Notes under the pieces: generated by a model
What the model was told of the DNA's origin: nothing
Database searches by the model: none
What the model saw: the letters and a program-made list of their open reading frames with translations, nothing else
Program-made: the position numbers and the translations under genes
Shown here: piece by piece, positions 56,324 through 64,000 of the stretch
Layout: each line of letters opens with the position of its first letter
Position numbering within the stretch: position 1 is the first letter of the stretch
Origin: an uncultured Prevotella sp.
GTDB taxonomy: Bacteria; Bacteroidota; Bacteroidia; Bacteroidales; Bacteroidaceae
Direction of reading: 5' to 3'
DNA: 64,000 nt
NCBI GenBank assembly: GCA_900317685.1
Contig: ONHQ01000001.1
Coordinates: 1-64,000, forward strand

Positions 56324-58078
56324 ATGGAAAACAACGCAGCTCTCATAGCCCAGTGTGAGGCTAAGGCAAAGGCATGGCTCTCGCCTTCGTTTGACGAGCA
56401 GACACGCAACGATGTTCAAGCTATGCTTGACAATCCTGACAAGACACAACTCATCGAGAGTTTCTATAAAGACCTGGAGTTTGGTACCGGCGGACTGCGC
56501 GGCATCATGGGTCCGGGTACAAACCGCATGAACATCTATGTCGTCGGCATGGCCACACAGGGCTTTGCCAACTATTTGAAGAAGAACTTCAAAGACCGTG
56601 AGCAGATCTCTGTTGTTGTTTGCCACGACTGCCGCAACAACAGCCGCCTGTACGCTGAGACCGTGGCAAACATCTTCTCTGCCAACGGCATCAAGGCTTA
56701 TATCTTCGATGATCTTCGCCCGACACCGGAGTGCTCCTTCGCTATCCGTTACCTCAAAGCCCAGGCAGGCGTGAACATCACTGCCAGCCATAACCCACGC
56801 GAGTACAATGGCTACAAGGCTTATTGGGAGGATGGTGCCCAGGTGCTGGCTCCTCACGACAAAGGTATCATCGACGAGGTGAACAAGGTAACCATCGATG
56901 ACGTGAAGTTCCAGCCGAATAAGGATCTCATCCAAATTATTGGTGAGGATATCGATGAGCCGTATCTGCGTCAGATCCGCACGATCTCTATCGACCGTGA
57001 GGTGATCCGTCGCCAGCACGATCTGAAGATTGTCTATACTCCGCTCCACGGTGCCGGTCGCGTGATGATTCCGCGTTCGCTGGCTTATTGGGGTTTTGAC
57101 AATGTACACTGCGTTCCTGAGCAAATGATCAAGGACGGCAACTTCCCCACTGTTGACCGTCCTAACCCGGAGTTTGCCGAGGCTCTGACGCTCGGACTGC
57201 GCGACGCTAAGAAGCTCGACGCTGACATCCTCATGGCTTCTGACCCCGATGCTGACCGTGTCGGCATGGCGTGCAAGAACGATAAGGGCGAATGGGTGCT
57301 CATCAATGGCAACCAGACCTGTCTGATCTTCTTGTGGTATATCATCACCAACCGCAAGGCTAAGGGCTTGCTCAAGCCTACAGATTTCATCGTGAAGACG
57401 ATTGTCACCACGGAAGTGATTCGCAAGATCGCTGAAAAGCAAAATATCGAGATGCGTGACTGCTACACGGGCTTCAAGTGGATTGCCCGCGAGATCGCTC
57501 TCTCAGAGGGCAAGCAGCAGTATATCGGCGGCGGTGAGGAGAGCTACGGCTTCCTTGCTGAGGACTTCGTCCGCGATAAGGATGCTGTATCTGCCTGCTC
57601 GCTGTTGGCAGAGATCTGCGCTTATGCCAAGGATCAGGGCAAGACGCTCTACGACATCCTCATGGGCATCTATCTCGAATATGGCTTCTCCAAGGAGTTC
57701 ACAGTCAATGTGGAGCGTCCCGGAAAGAGCGGTGCTGAGGAGATCCAGAAGATGATGAGCGACTTCCGCGCCAACCCACCGAAGGAGCTTGGCGGCTCTA
57801 AGGTGGTGCTCTGGAAGGACTATAAGACACTGAAGGCTACAGCAGTTGACGGCAAGGTCACCGATCTGAATATGCCGGAGCCCAGCAACGTGCTGCAGTG
57901 GTTCTGTGACGATGACACCAAGGTGAGCGTTCGCCCGTCAGGAACAGAGCCGAAGATCAAGTTCTACATCGAGGTGAAGGACATCATGACAGATGCTTCA
58001 CAATATGAGGAGCTCGACAAGAAAGGCATGAAGAAGATCGAGGCTATCAAGAAGAGCCTTGGTCTTGAGAAAGATTAA
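56324..58078 (+). CDS. Phosphoglucomutase/phosphomannomutase family protein
   Basis: The protein has 584 residues, the size of the PGM2-like phospho-sugar mutases. Domain 1 has the phosphoserine loop TASHNP with Ser155. Domain 2 has the metal-binding loop SDPDADRVG, domain 3 the sugar loop GGGEESYG, and domain 4 the phosphate-binding RPSGTEPKIKFY. It interconverts hexose 1- and 6-phosphates in the cytoplasm. The preference (glucose, mannose or pentose) cannot be read from sequence. It has its own promoter and a clear terminator. Confidence 0.93.
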   Translation: MENNAALIAQCEAKAKAWLSPSFDEQTRNDVQAMLDNPDKTQLIESFYKDLEFGTGGLRGIMGPGTNRMNIYVVGMATQGFANYLKKNFKDREQISVVVCHDCRNNSRLYAETVANIFSANGIKAYIFDDLRPTPECSFAIRYLKAQAGVNITASHNPREYNGYKAYWEDGAQVLAPHDKGIIDEVNKVTIDDVKFQPNKDLIQIIGEDIDEPYLRQIRTISIDREVIRRQHDLKIVYTPLHGAGRVMIPRSLAYWGFDNVHCVPEQMIKDGNFPTVDRPNPEFAEALTLGLRDAKKLDADILMASDPDADRVGMACKNDKGEWVLINGNQTCLIFLWYIITNRKAKGLLKPTDFIVKTIVTTEVIRKIAEKQNIEMRDCYTGFKWIAREIALSEGKQQYIGGGEESYGFLAEDFVRDKDAVSACSLLAEICAYAKDQGKTLYDILMGIYLEYGFSKEFTVNVERPGKSGAEEIQKMMSDFRANPPKELGGSKVVLWKDYKTLKATAVDGKVTDLNMPEPSNVLQWFCDDDTKVSVRPSGTEPKIKFYIEVKDIMTDASQYEELDKKGMKKIEAIKKSLGLEKD

Positions 58079-58101
58079 ACATTCCGCTTAGATAACTTAT
58101 G

Positions 58102-58138
58102 ATCCCCTTGCTACTGATATGTGGCAAGGGGATTTTTT
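58102..58138 (+). terminator. Terminator of the phosphohexomutase gene
   Basis: ATCCCCTTGC (58102-58111) pairs with GCAAGGGGAT (58124-58133), followed by a T-run, 24 bases after the stop codon. Confidence 0.8.
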
Positions 58139-58178
58139 ATTTGTCCTTACGCATGTGTTATTTGTCCTTATGCAAGGC
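58137..58178. repeat. 21-nt duplication containing the stop of the HUH gene
   Basis: TTATTTGTCCTTA..CATG and TTATTTGTCCTTA..CAAG start at 58137 and 58158, 21 bases apart. On the minus strand the second is the real end (HKDK-stop), and the first repeats it in frame (MRKDK-stop). Confidence 0.7.
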
Positions 58179-59519
58179 AAGTTGCAATAACTGTTGTTCC
58201 ATGTCGCTGGTCCAGGGCTCGTCACAGATTTCATAGGCGAAGTTGTTAAGAGCTAGGCATTGCTCGCGGGTGATGGTGTGCCGCTCAGTGTGGTAGGGCC
58301 ATGGTGCAAGCATGAGAAGCAGACCCTTGGCGCAGGCATCAAAGTACTTCCCGGGTGGCTTGTAAAGAGGCGGAAAGCCGTTCTCCAAGATAACGATGAG
58401 CGGATGCTGAGCATCCAGTGCTGCCCGGGCGATCTCTTTCTCACCGGGAGAGATACATGGGCTCACCACCACACCGCCCTTGTCTCCTCGCAGCAGGAAG
58501 TATTCCTTTTGTTTGGCAATAAGCTTGAGGTTCGCCTCGGTGGTGTTGTTGTGGCAGCGAACCTGCATTCTCATGGGACGCTCCAGCAGCCAGTGATTGC
58601 CGATCGCGGCAAAGGTGTGGCCGCCAAAGCGCAGCTCCCGCACGATGCGAAACAGGTCGGAATGCTCTCGCTTGATCATAGCTCGCAGCGGGTTTTGCTG
58701 TACGTAGCGGATCATATTCGCCAGTTGTCCTTTACCCATGAGCACGGAGTCGTTGTAACCGGAGGCAAAGAGCGAAGGACCTTTCGCTCCCTTGCTGCGA
58801 GGAAGAGGGCGGGGAGTGCTGCCTGTTGTGCACGCCGAATTATAATTCGGCGAACAGAACGGAGCGGTCGACACGGACGGAGCAGACGACACGGCCGGAG
58901 CGGAGGAAGAGGCAACAGCGGTGGCAGACGACACGGAGGGGGCGGAGGAAGAAGCAGCCTTTGCTGCATTTTGCGGGGTATCGAAAAGAAGGGAGGGGTT
59001 GAGTTCCCACCATGCTTTTGAGCAGCCGATCTTGAATCCTTTCACCATTTGCCCGAGATGGGCTTCCTGATCTTGTGTTACGAAGAGCACGCCATGCAGA
59101 TGCTCAGGCATGATCTGCAGGATGATCGTCCGCACATCAGGGTAGTGGGCAGGAATCTGCTCCCAACAATCGCGCACACGCTCCCCCAAGGGCGTGAGGT
59201 CAACAACGGCTTCACGGTCTAATGGGGAGGGTAGGCAGCTGTCTCCCTTCGCTGTCGCTTTTGTTTCGCCGATGTTGCTGGTGTCTGCCTCTTTAGCTTT
59301 GTTAGCGTTGGTCTCGTCTGCTTTGCCTACGTCCTTCTCTTCTTTTTGTTTCCATCTGAGGGTACCCAGTAGTGGGTGGCTACGGTCTGCCAAGGTGATG
59401 GTGAGCATATAGATGCTTCGGGCCTTGTAGTCGTAGCATCTCATGCGGTGCGTCATGGAGTGGTCACAGTCGTAGCGCCATCCAACGCCTTCTATGTAGT
59501 GAAGTTGCTTGTCTGTCAT
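58158..59519 (-). CDS. HUH (Y1-transposase-like) protein with Rossmann-like C-terminal domain
   Basis: From the ATG at 59519 the protein has 453 residues. The N-terminal half resembles IS200/REP-associated Y1 transposases: MLTITLADRSHPLLGTLR, the HUH motif His140-Leu-His142 in MPEHLHGVLFV, and Tyr272 in MIRYVQQNPLRAMI, which may be the nucleophile. It is interrupted by a charged insert (about 55-95) and an Ala/Ser-rich linker (about 183-220, repeated SSAPSVSSA). After about 345 a domain with GGVVVSPCISPGEKEIARAA, VILENGFPPLYKP and LLLMLAPWPYH looks like a nucleotide-binding DprA/SLOG-type Rossmann fold. No IS ends are visible, so it may be domesticated. The last codons are duplicated downstream. 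Confidence 0.75.
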   Translation of the reverse strand: MTDKQLHYIEGVGWRYDCDHSMTHRMRCYDYKARSIYMLTITLADRSHPLLGTLRWKQKEEKDVGKADETNANKAKEADTSNIGETKATAKGDSCLPSPLDREAVVDLTPLGERVRDCWEQIPAHYPDVRTIILQIMPEHLHGVLFVTQDQEAHLGQMVKGFKIGCSKAWWELNPSLLFDTPQNAAKAASSSAPSVSSATAVASSSAPAVSSAPSVSTAPFCSPNYNSACTTGSTPRPLPRSKGAKGPSLFASGYNDSVLMGKGQLANMIRYVQQNPLRAMIKREHSDLFRIVRELRFGGHTFAAIGNHWLLERPMRMQVRCHNNTTEANLKLIAKQKEYFLLRGDKGGVVVSPCISPGEKEIARAALDAQHPLIVILENGFPPLYKPPGKYFDACAKGLLLMLAPWPYHTERHTITREQCLALNNFAYEICDEPWTSDMEQQLLQLALHKDK

Positions 59520-59654
59520 GGTTGAAAGGTTAAATAGAAAGATGTTATGCAAAAATAAGGAGTTTCAAGGATACAAGCAAGGTTTTTAGGCTTTTTCTAA
59601 GCAGGAGTAGGAGCATTTCGGCAGCAGGGAAAAGAATCAGAAAAATGGGAGAAT

Positions 59655-59687
59655 AACAAAAGCTGGCAGGATTTGCCAGCTTTTGTT
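59655..59687 (-). terminator. Terminator of the leu operon
   Basis: AACAAAAGCTGGCA (59655-59668) and its complement (59674-59687) form a perfect 14-base stem with a five-base loop. On the minus strand it ends in TTTTGTTATTCT. It lies about 100 bases after the leuB stop. Confidence 0.75.
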
Positions 59688-59785
59688 GTTATAGAGAAGT
59701 GCACTGCACTTTTGGTTTTGAAGGGAGTGCTTCGGTTTTCAAGCACTGGTCAGCTTGTAAGAATGAAATGCTTGATCCTTGGCTC

Positions 59786-60847
59786 TTACTTGTTCTCGAT
59801 ATAGTTGACGATCCACTCGCCAACCTCTTTTGTGCCATATTGCTTGCCGCCCTCGACCTGAATCTCTGGTGTGCGCACATTCTGCTCCAGGCTTTGGTTG
59901 CAGGCCTCGCGGATGAGCGCGCCCTCTTTGTTCAGTCCGAAATGCTCGAGCATCATCGCAGCGGAGAGAATCTGTGCCAATGGATTGGCAAGGTTCTTAC
60001 CTGCTGCCTGAGGCCATGAGCCGTGTACAGGCTCGAAGAGCGGAGTGTGCTCGCCAAGAGAAGCAGATGGCTGGAGACCCATGGAACCCGTGATGGCACT
60101 CGTCTCGTCGGTGAGAATGTCGCCGAAGGTGTTCTCTGTGACGATGACATCGAAGAAGCGCGGCTCGGTGAGCACGCGCATCGAGCAGTTGTCGATGAAC
60201 ATATAGTCGACATTGACATCGGGATATTTCGGCTCCATCTCCTTAGCTACCTGGCGCCACAGACGTGAGCTGGCCAGCACGTTAGCCTTGTCGACGACGG
60301 TGAGGTGGTGGTTGCGACGCTCAGCAAACTCAAAGGCCACCTTCAGGATACGCTCGATCTCAGAACGGTGATAGATGTCAGTGTCGTAAGCTTTCTCATC
60401 GTCCTGGTATTTCTCGCCGAAGTACATACCACCGGTGAGCTCACGGATGACCACGAAGTCAGCGCCCTTGATGAGCTCTTCCTTCAGCGGGCTCTTATGA
60501 AGCAGGCAGTCGAAGGTAGCCACGGGACGTACGTTGGCGAAGAGTCCGAGTTTCTTGCGCATAGCCAGCAGACCGGTCTCAGGACGCACCTTCAGTGTCG
60601 GATTGTTGTCGAAGCGCGGATCACCCACAGCGGCGAAGAGCACAGCGTCGGCATCCATACAGGTCTTGAACGTCTCATCGGGAAACGGATCACCGACGGC
60701 GTCGATGGCATGTGCACCACAGATAGCCTCGTGATAGGTGAACTCATGGTTAAACTTCTTAGCCACCGCGTCGAGCACGTGGAGTGCCTGCGGCATGATC
60801 TCCGGTCCAATACCGTCGCCGGGGAGAACAGCAATGTTCAGTTTCAT
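59786..60847 (-). CDS. leuB: 3-isopropylmalate dehydrogenase
   Basis: The protein has 353 residues, typical for LeuB. It oxidises and decarboxylates 3-isopropylmalate with NAD+ in leucine synthesis, and can also act on 3-methylmalate in citramalate-based isoleucine synthesis. Conserved parts: [20 protein letters not shown], the substrate motif LRPVATFD-like [52 protein letters not shown], and the NAD-binding [20 protein letters not shown]. It is the last gene of the operon, 24 bases after cimA. Confidence 0.96.
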   Translation of the reverse strand: MKLNIAVLPGDGIGPEIMPQALHVLDAVAKKFNHEFTYHEAICGAHAIDAVGDPFPDETFKTCMDADAVLFAAVGDPRFDNNPTLKVRPETGLLAMRKKLGLFANVRPVATFDCLLHKSPLKEELIKGADFVVIRELTGGMYFGEKYQDDEKAYDTDIYHRSEIERILKVAFEFAERRNHHLTVVDKANVLASSRLWRQVAKEMEPKYPDVNVDYMFIDNCSMRVLTEPRFFDVIVTENTFGDILTDETSAITGSMGLQPSASLGEHTPLFEPVHGSWPQAAGKNLANPLAQILSAAMMLEHFGLNKEGALIREACNQSLEQNVRTPEIQVEGGKQYGTKEVGEWIVNYIENK

Positions 60848-60871
60848 AATATGCTATGTAATGATTATTGT

Positions 60872-62416
60872 TTATTTCTTCTTGAAATTCTCTTCCTCAA
60901 AGCTGTTGAGCATCTTGAAGGTAGCCTTGATAGCAGCCTCTGTCTGGTCGGCGTCGAGGCCGTGTGTACGGATGACGCGGCCATTGTCGTCCTGCCACGT
61001 GATGATGGTCTGCACGAGGGCATCGGTGTGACCGCCGGGCGGGATGGTGACGCTATAGTTGGTCAGGCGTGGGAATGTGCGGTTGAGGTTCTCACGATAA
61101 ACCTTGCGGAGTGCTTTTACAAAGGCATCGTACTGACCGTCGCCGGTGGCGTCGGCCGTGTAGACTTTGCCGTTGATCTCCACTTTCAGACTGGCGATAG
61201 GCTTCAGACCATAGGATGTGGAGACCATGTAGCTCAGGAGTTTCACGCGCTCCTCCATGGCATCGTGACGGTTCAGCACATCCGAGACGATGTAGGGCAG
61301 GTCATCTTGCGTGACCACCTCCTTGCGATCACCGAGTTCCGTGATGCGCTGCGTGACCTTCCGAACCTGTTCCGGCGTGAGTGTCATGCCGAGTTCTTCG
61401 AGGTTTTTCTCGATGTTGGCCTTACCGGAGTTCTTTCCGAGTGCGAACTCACGCTTACGTCCGAAGCGCTCAGGCTTCAGGGCGTTGCTGTAGAGATTGT
61501 CTTTCTTATCACCATCAGCGTGGACACCAGCCACCTGGGTGAAGACATTCTCACCGACGATCGGCTCGTTTGGAGACACGGCGATGCCGCTATATCCTTC
61601 CACGACACGGCTGATCATGTTGAGCTGGCTCTCGACGATATTCGTCTCAACGCCGCACATATCTTTCAATACAGCCTCCACGCTCGACAGCGGTGCGTTG
61701 CCGCAACGCTCGCCGAGACCGTTGACAGTGACGTGAATACCCGAAGCACCGCAACGGACAGCGGCCAGAGAGTCGGCCACAGCCATGTCGTAGTCGTTAT
61801 GGGCATGGAAGTCAAAGCGCTTGTCGGGGTACATGTTCACCATCTTCGTGATGAAGTCCTCGCACTGTGTCGGCGTGAGGATGCCCAGAGTATCGGGCAG
61901 CAGGAAGCGCTCGATGTTGGTGTCTTTCATTGCCTCCATCATCTGGTAGACATATTCCGGTGAGTTGATCATGCCGGAACTCCAGTCCTCGAGGTAGAGG
62001 TTCACGTGGAAGTGCTTGCTCTCAGCGTAGTCGAGCACGTCGAGGATGTCCTCGATATGCTGTTCGGGCGTTTTGTGGAGTTGCTGGGTGCAGTGCTTGT
62101 ACGAGCCTTTCGCCAGCAGGTTGATGACGTGGCAACCCGTGTCTGCGATCCAGTCCACGCTCTTGTTATGGTCGACGAAGCCCAAGACCTCAATGCGGTC
62201 CAGGTATCCGGCCTGCTCGGCAAAGCGGCAGATGCCGGTGACAGCCTCTTTCTCACCTTCCGAGACACGTGCCGAGGCCACCTCAAGGCGGTCGACGTTT
62301 ACTTTCTCCAACAACAGACGTGCGATCATCAGCTTCTCATGCGGCAGGAAGCTGACGCCGTTGGTCTGTTCGCCGTCGCGCAGCGTAGAGTCCATGATCT
62401 CGATGCGCGACTTCAT
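60872..62416 (-). CDS. cimA: Citramalate synthase (LeuA-like, Leptospira type)
   Basis: From the ATG at 62416 (MKSRIEIMDSTLRDGEQT) the protein has 514 residues. An ATG at 62434 would overlap leuD by 13 bases. The TIM barrel has the metal-binding DSTLRDGEQTNGVSF and FDFHAHNDYD, and the C-terminal third is a LeuA-type allosteric domain (GDGQYDAFVKALRK, PPGGHTDALVQTIITW). Segments such as RLEVASARVSEGE, GFVDHNKSVDWI, NVYLEDWS-like NLYLEDWSSG and AGVHADGDKKDNLY follow the Leptospira citramalate synthase more than true LeuA. It would condense pyruvate and acetyl-CoA to start isoleucine synthesis. A second 2-isopropylmalate synthase activity cannot be excluded. It lies between leuD and leuB. Confidence 0.8.
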   Translation of the reverse strand: MKSRIEIMDSTLRDGEQTNGVSFLPHEKLMIARLLLEKVNVDRLEVASARVSEGEKEAVTGICRFAEQAGYLDRIEVLGFVDHNKSVDWIADTGCHVINLLAKGSYKHCTQQLHKTPEQHIEDILDVLDYAESKHFHVNLYLEDWSSGMINSPEYVYQMMEAMKDTNIERFLLPDTLGILTPTQCEDFITKMVNMYPDKRFDFHAHNDYDMAVADSLAAVRCGASGIHVTVNGLGERCGNAPLSSVEAVLKDMCGVETNIVESQLNMISRVVEGYSGIAVSPNEPIVGENVFTQVAGVHADGDKKDNLYSNALKPERFGRKREFALGKNSGKANIEKNLEELGMTLTPEQVRKVTQRITELGDRKEVVTQDDLPYIVSDVLNRHDAMEERVKLLSYMVSTSYGLKPIASLKVEINGKVYTADATGDGQYDAFVKALRKVYRENLNRTFPRLTNYSVTIPPGGHTDALVQTIITWQDDNGRVIRTHGLDADQTEAAIKATFKMLNSFEEENFKKK

Positions 62417-62421
62417 CTTAT

Positions 62422-63024
62422 TTAGCGATTCCATGTTTTACGGTTCTTTTCAAAGGCCTCCACCTTGTCGCGGTTCTGTACGAGGAAGTCGACATCGTCG
62501 AGACCATTCATCAAGCAATGCTTCTTATAACCATTGATTTCGAAGTGCTCGCTCTTGCCGGTAGCCATATTCGTGATCGTCTGGTTGGGCAGGTCCACCT
62601 TCACCTGAGTCTTATGATCTTTGGCGATGCTGTCAAAGAGCTCCTTGAGGAACGGCTCGGTGACGACGACGGGGAGCACAAAGTTGTTCAGCTCATTGTT
62701 CTTATGAATGTCAGCGAAGAACGAGCTGATGACTACGCGGAAGCCGTAACCGGCGATGGCCCATGCGGCATGCTCTCGGCTGGAGCCAGAGCCAAAGTTC
62801 TTTCCTGCCACAAGGATACAGCCCGAGTAGCTGGGATCGTTGAGGACGAAGTCCTTCTTCAGGCTGCCGTCTTTGTTATAGCGCCAGTCGCGGAAGAGGT
62901 TATCGCCGAAGCCTTCCTTGTCAGTAGCCTTGAGGAAGCGGGCGGGGATGATCTGGTCTGTATCTACATTCTCCAACGGAAGAGGAATGCAGCTGGATGT
63001 GATGACATTGAATTTCTGTTTCAT
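62422..63024 (-). CDS. leuD: 3-isopropylmalate dehydratase small subunit
   Basis: From the ATG at 63024 (MKQKFNVITSSCIPLPLENV) the protein has 200 residues, typical for LeuD. The swivel-domain motifs are VDTDQIIPARFL, FGSGSSREHAAWAIAGYGFR and SSFADIF-like ISSFFADIHKNNELNNFVLP. It joins LeuC to isomerise 2- to 3-isopropylmalate, and also citramalate to 3-methylmalate. An upstream Met at 63054 is less likely because it would sit six bases after the leuC stop. It is translated in a tight leuC-leuD-cimA-leuB series. Confidence 0.96.
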   Translation of the reverse strand: MKQKFNVITSSCIPLPLENVDTDQIIPARFLKATDKEGFGDNLFRDWRYNKDGSLKKDFVLNDPSYSGCILVAGKNFGSGSSREHAAWAIAGYGFRVVISSFFADIHKNNELNNFVLPVVVTEPFLKELFDSIAKDHKTQVKVDLPNQTITNMATGKSEHFEINGYKKHCLMNGLDDVDFLVQNRDKVEAFEKNRKTWNR

Positions 63025-63059
63025 TGCGATAAAAATACTGATGTGTTCAACCAAGAAGA

Positions 63060-64000
63060 TTACATGAACTCGCGTGGGTCGGTGACCTTACCGGTGATAG
63101 CAGCGGCAGCGGCGACGAGCGGACTGGCCAGGATGGTGCGTGAGCCCGGTCCCTGACGGCCCTCGAAGTTACGGTTGGAGGTGGACACGCTGTAGAGTCC
63201 TGCCGGTACCTTATCATCGTTCATGGCCAGACAAGCCGAGCATCCTGGCTGACGAATCTCGAAGCCAGCCTCGTTGAGCACCTTGTCGAGCTTCTCATTC
63301 TTGATCTGCTGTGCCACAGCCCAGGAGCCAGGGACGAGCCAGGCCACCACGTTAGGAGCCTTGTGATGTCCCTTGACCAAAGAGGCGAAAGCGCGGAAGT
63401 CTTCGATGCGGCCGTTGGTGCAGGCACCGAGGAACACATAGTCGATGGGGTGACCAAGCAGTTTCTCGCCCGGCTCAAAGCCCATATATTTCAGGCTCTT
63501 CTTGAACGAAGCCTGGTCACTCTCGGGGATCTCGTCGAGCGTGGGGATCGTGCCGTTGATGGCAATGCCCATACCTGGGTTCGTGCCGTAAGTGATGCGC
63601 GGCTCAATGTCAGCAGCGTCGTAGGTCACCTCACGGTCGAAGACAGCGTCATCGCCGGATTTCAGTGTCTTCCAATAGGCGACGGCACGCTCCCAGTCCT
63701 CACCCTTGGGCGCATATTTCTTACCCTTGATATAGGCGAACGTCTTCTCGTCCGGTGCTACGAAACCACCGCGGGCACCCATCTCGATGGACAGGTTGCA
63801 GAGTGTCAGACGGCCTTCCATGCTCATGTTGCGCACCACGTCGCCGGCATACTCCACGAAGTAGCCTGTAGCACCGGAGGTTGTCAGCTGTGACATCAGG
63901 TAAAGGGCGACATCCTTGGCGGTCACACCCGGTTTGAGCTTACCATTGATGTTGATGCGCATGGACTTAGGTTTCTGTTGCAGAATGCACTGTGAGGCAA
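63060..64000 (-). CDS. leuC: 3-isopropylmalate dehydratase large subunit (5' part outside the window)
   Basis: The open frame runs off the right end of the window. The internal Met at 63962 is not the start, because residues before it ([20 protein letters not shown]) belong to the LeuC family. The visible 313 codons cover the C-terminal two thirds, with the 4Fe-4S cluster ligands in [12 protein letters not shown] and [10 protein letters not shown] and the terminal [20 protein letters not shown]. It is the aconitase-like catalytic subunit that pairs with LeuD. The stop is 35 bases before leuD. A leuA gene may lie upstream, beyond the window. Confidence 0.96.
   Translation of the reverse strand, partial: ASQCILQQKPKSMRININGKLKPGVTAKDVALYLMSQLTTSGATGYFVEYAGDVVRNMSMEGRLTLCNLSIEMGARGGFVAPDEKTFAYIKGKKYAPKGEDWERAVAYWKTLKSGDDAVFDREVTYDAADIEPRITYGTNPGMGIAINGTIPTLDEIPESDQASFKKSLKYMGFEPGEKLLGHPIDYVFLGACTNGRIEDFRAFASLVKGHHKAPNVVAWLVPGSWAVAQQIKNEKLDKVLNEAGFEIRQPGCSACLAMNDDKVPAGLYSVSTSNRNFEGRQGPGSRTILASPLVAAAAAITGKVTDPREFM

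Noticed and set aside
59655-59687. Hairpin as a REP element served by the HUH protein
   Set aside because: A single copy was noticed in the window and it works well as the leu operon terminator.
60305-61963. 552-codon open frame on the plus strand opposite leuB and cimA
   Set aside because: It crosses two well-supported genes and their junction. The translation shows no recognisable domain.

Overview
The window looks like the chromosome of a Prevotella-type member of the Bacteroidota. The evidence is four SusC/SusD-type genes plus a fifth lipoprotein in xylan order, many short lipoprotein signal peptides, DUF families confined to this phylum (DUF3078, DUF3943, DUF4230, DUF4293, DUF4468, DUF4491, DUF4738, DUF4959), type IX-like C-terminal tails, and promoters of the Bacteroidota type (TAnnTTTG at -7, TTTG at -33). 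No tRNA, rRNA, CRISPR array or prophage was recognised.

Layout. 1-5926 (minus): a polysaccharide-utilization locus of unknown substrate (SusC with STN domain, SusD, and a DUF4959 lipoprotein that breaks off after about 115 family-like residues). 6707-9255: small membrane protein plus putative porin. 9495-14291: DUF4468 protein, uvrB, then divergent bamD-rpoZ-DUF4293. 14389-17792: helical repeat lipoprotein, patatin-like phospholipase, AAA-ATPase/PD-(D/E)XK protein. 18029-25635: MFS transporter, DPP5-like S9 peptidase, yidC, pyrG. 25814-31233: DUF3078 protein, LA_2272-repeat/DUF3943 protein, serS. 31234-32396: gene-free, repeat-rich. 32397-37325: Na+/alanine symporter with two DUF4230 genes, DUF4738 lipoprotein, solitary umuC.

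37387-51344 is the main locus, a xylan-utilization operon with the order xusA-xusB-xusC-xusD-xusE-xyn10C, followed by a secreted protein with only CBM-like modules. It has an imperfect palindrome just upstream of the xusA -7 element. Nearby are an M6 metalloprotease (51449-53140) and a CE6-CE1 double esterase (53318-55273). Together these would bind xylan at the surface, cut it, strip acetyl and feruloyl groups and import the oligosaccharides. The sugars then enter central metabolism, where a phosphohexomutase (56324-58078) is also encoded. 58158-59519 is an HUH (Y1) transposase-like protein with a Rossmann-like C-terminal domain. 59786-64000 is a branched-chain amino-acid operon, leuC-leuD-cimA-leuB, in which the synthase looks like a Leptospira-type citramalate synthase.

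Beyond genes, the most repeated signal is a set of short tandem repeats with periods of 21-22 nt in intergenic DNA. Several start at or straddle a stop codon (uvrB, the CE6-CE1 gene, rlmH, the HUH gene), and a 58/65-nt array runs into the 3' end of the alanine symporter gene.
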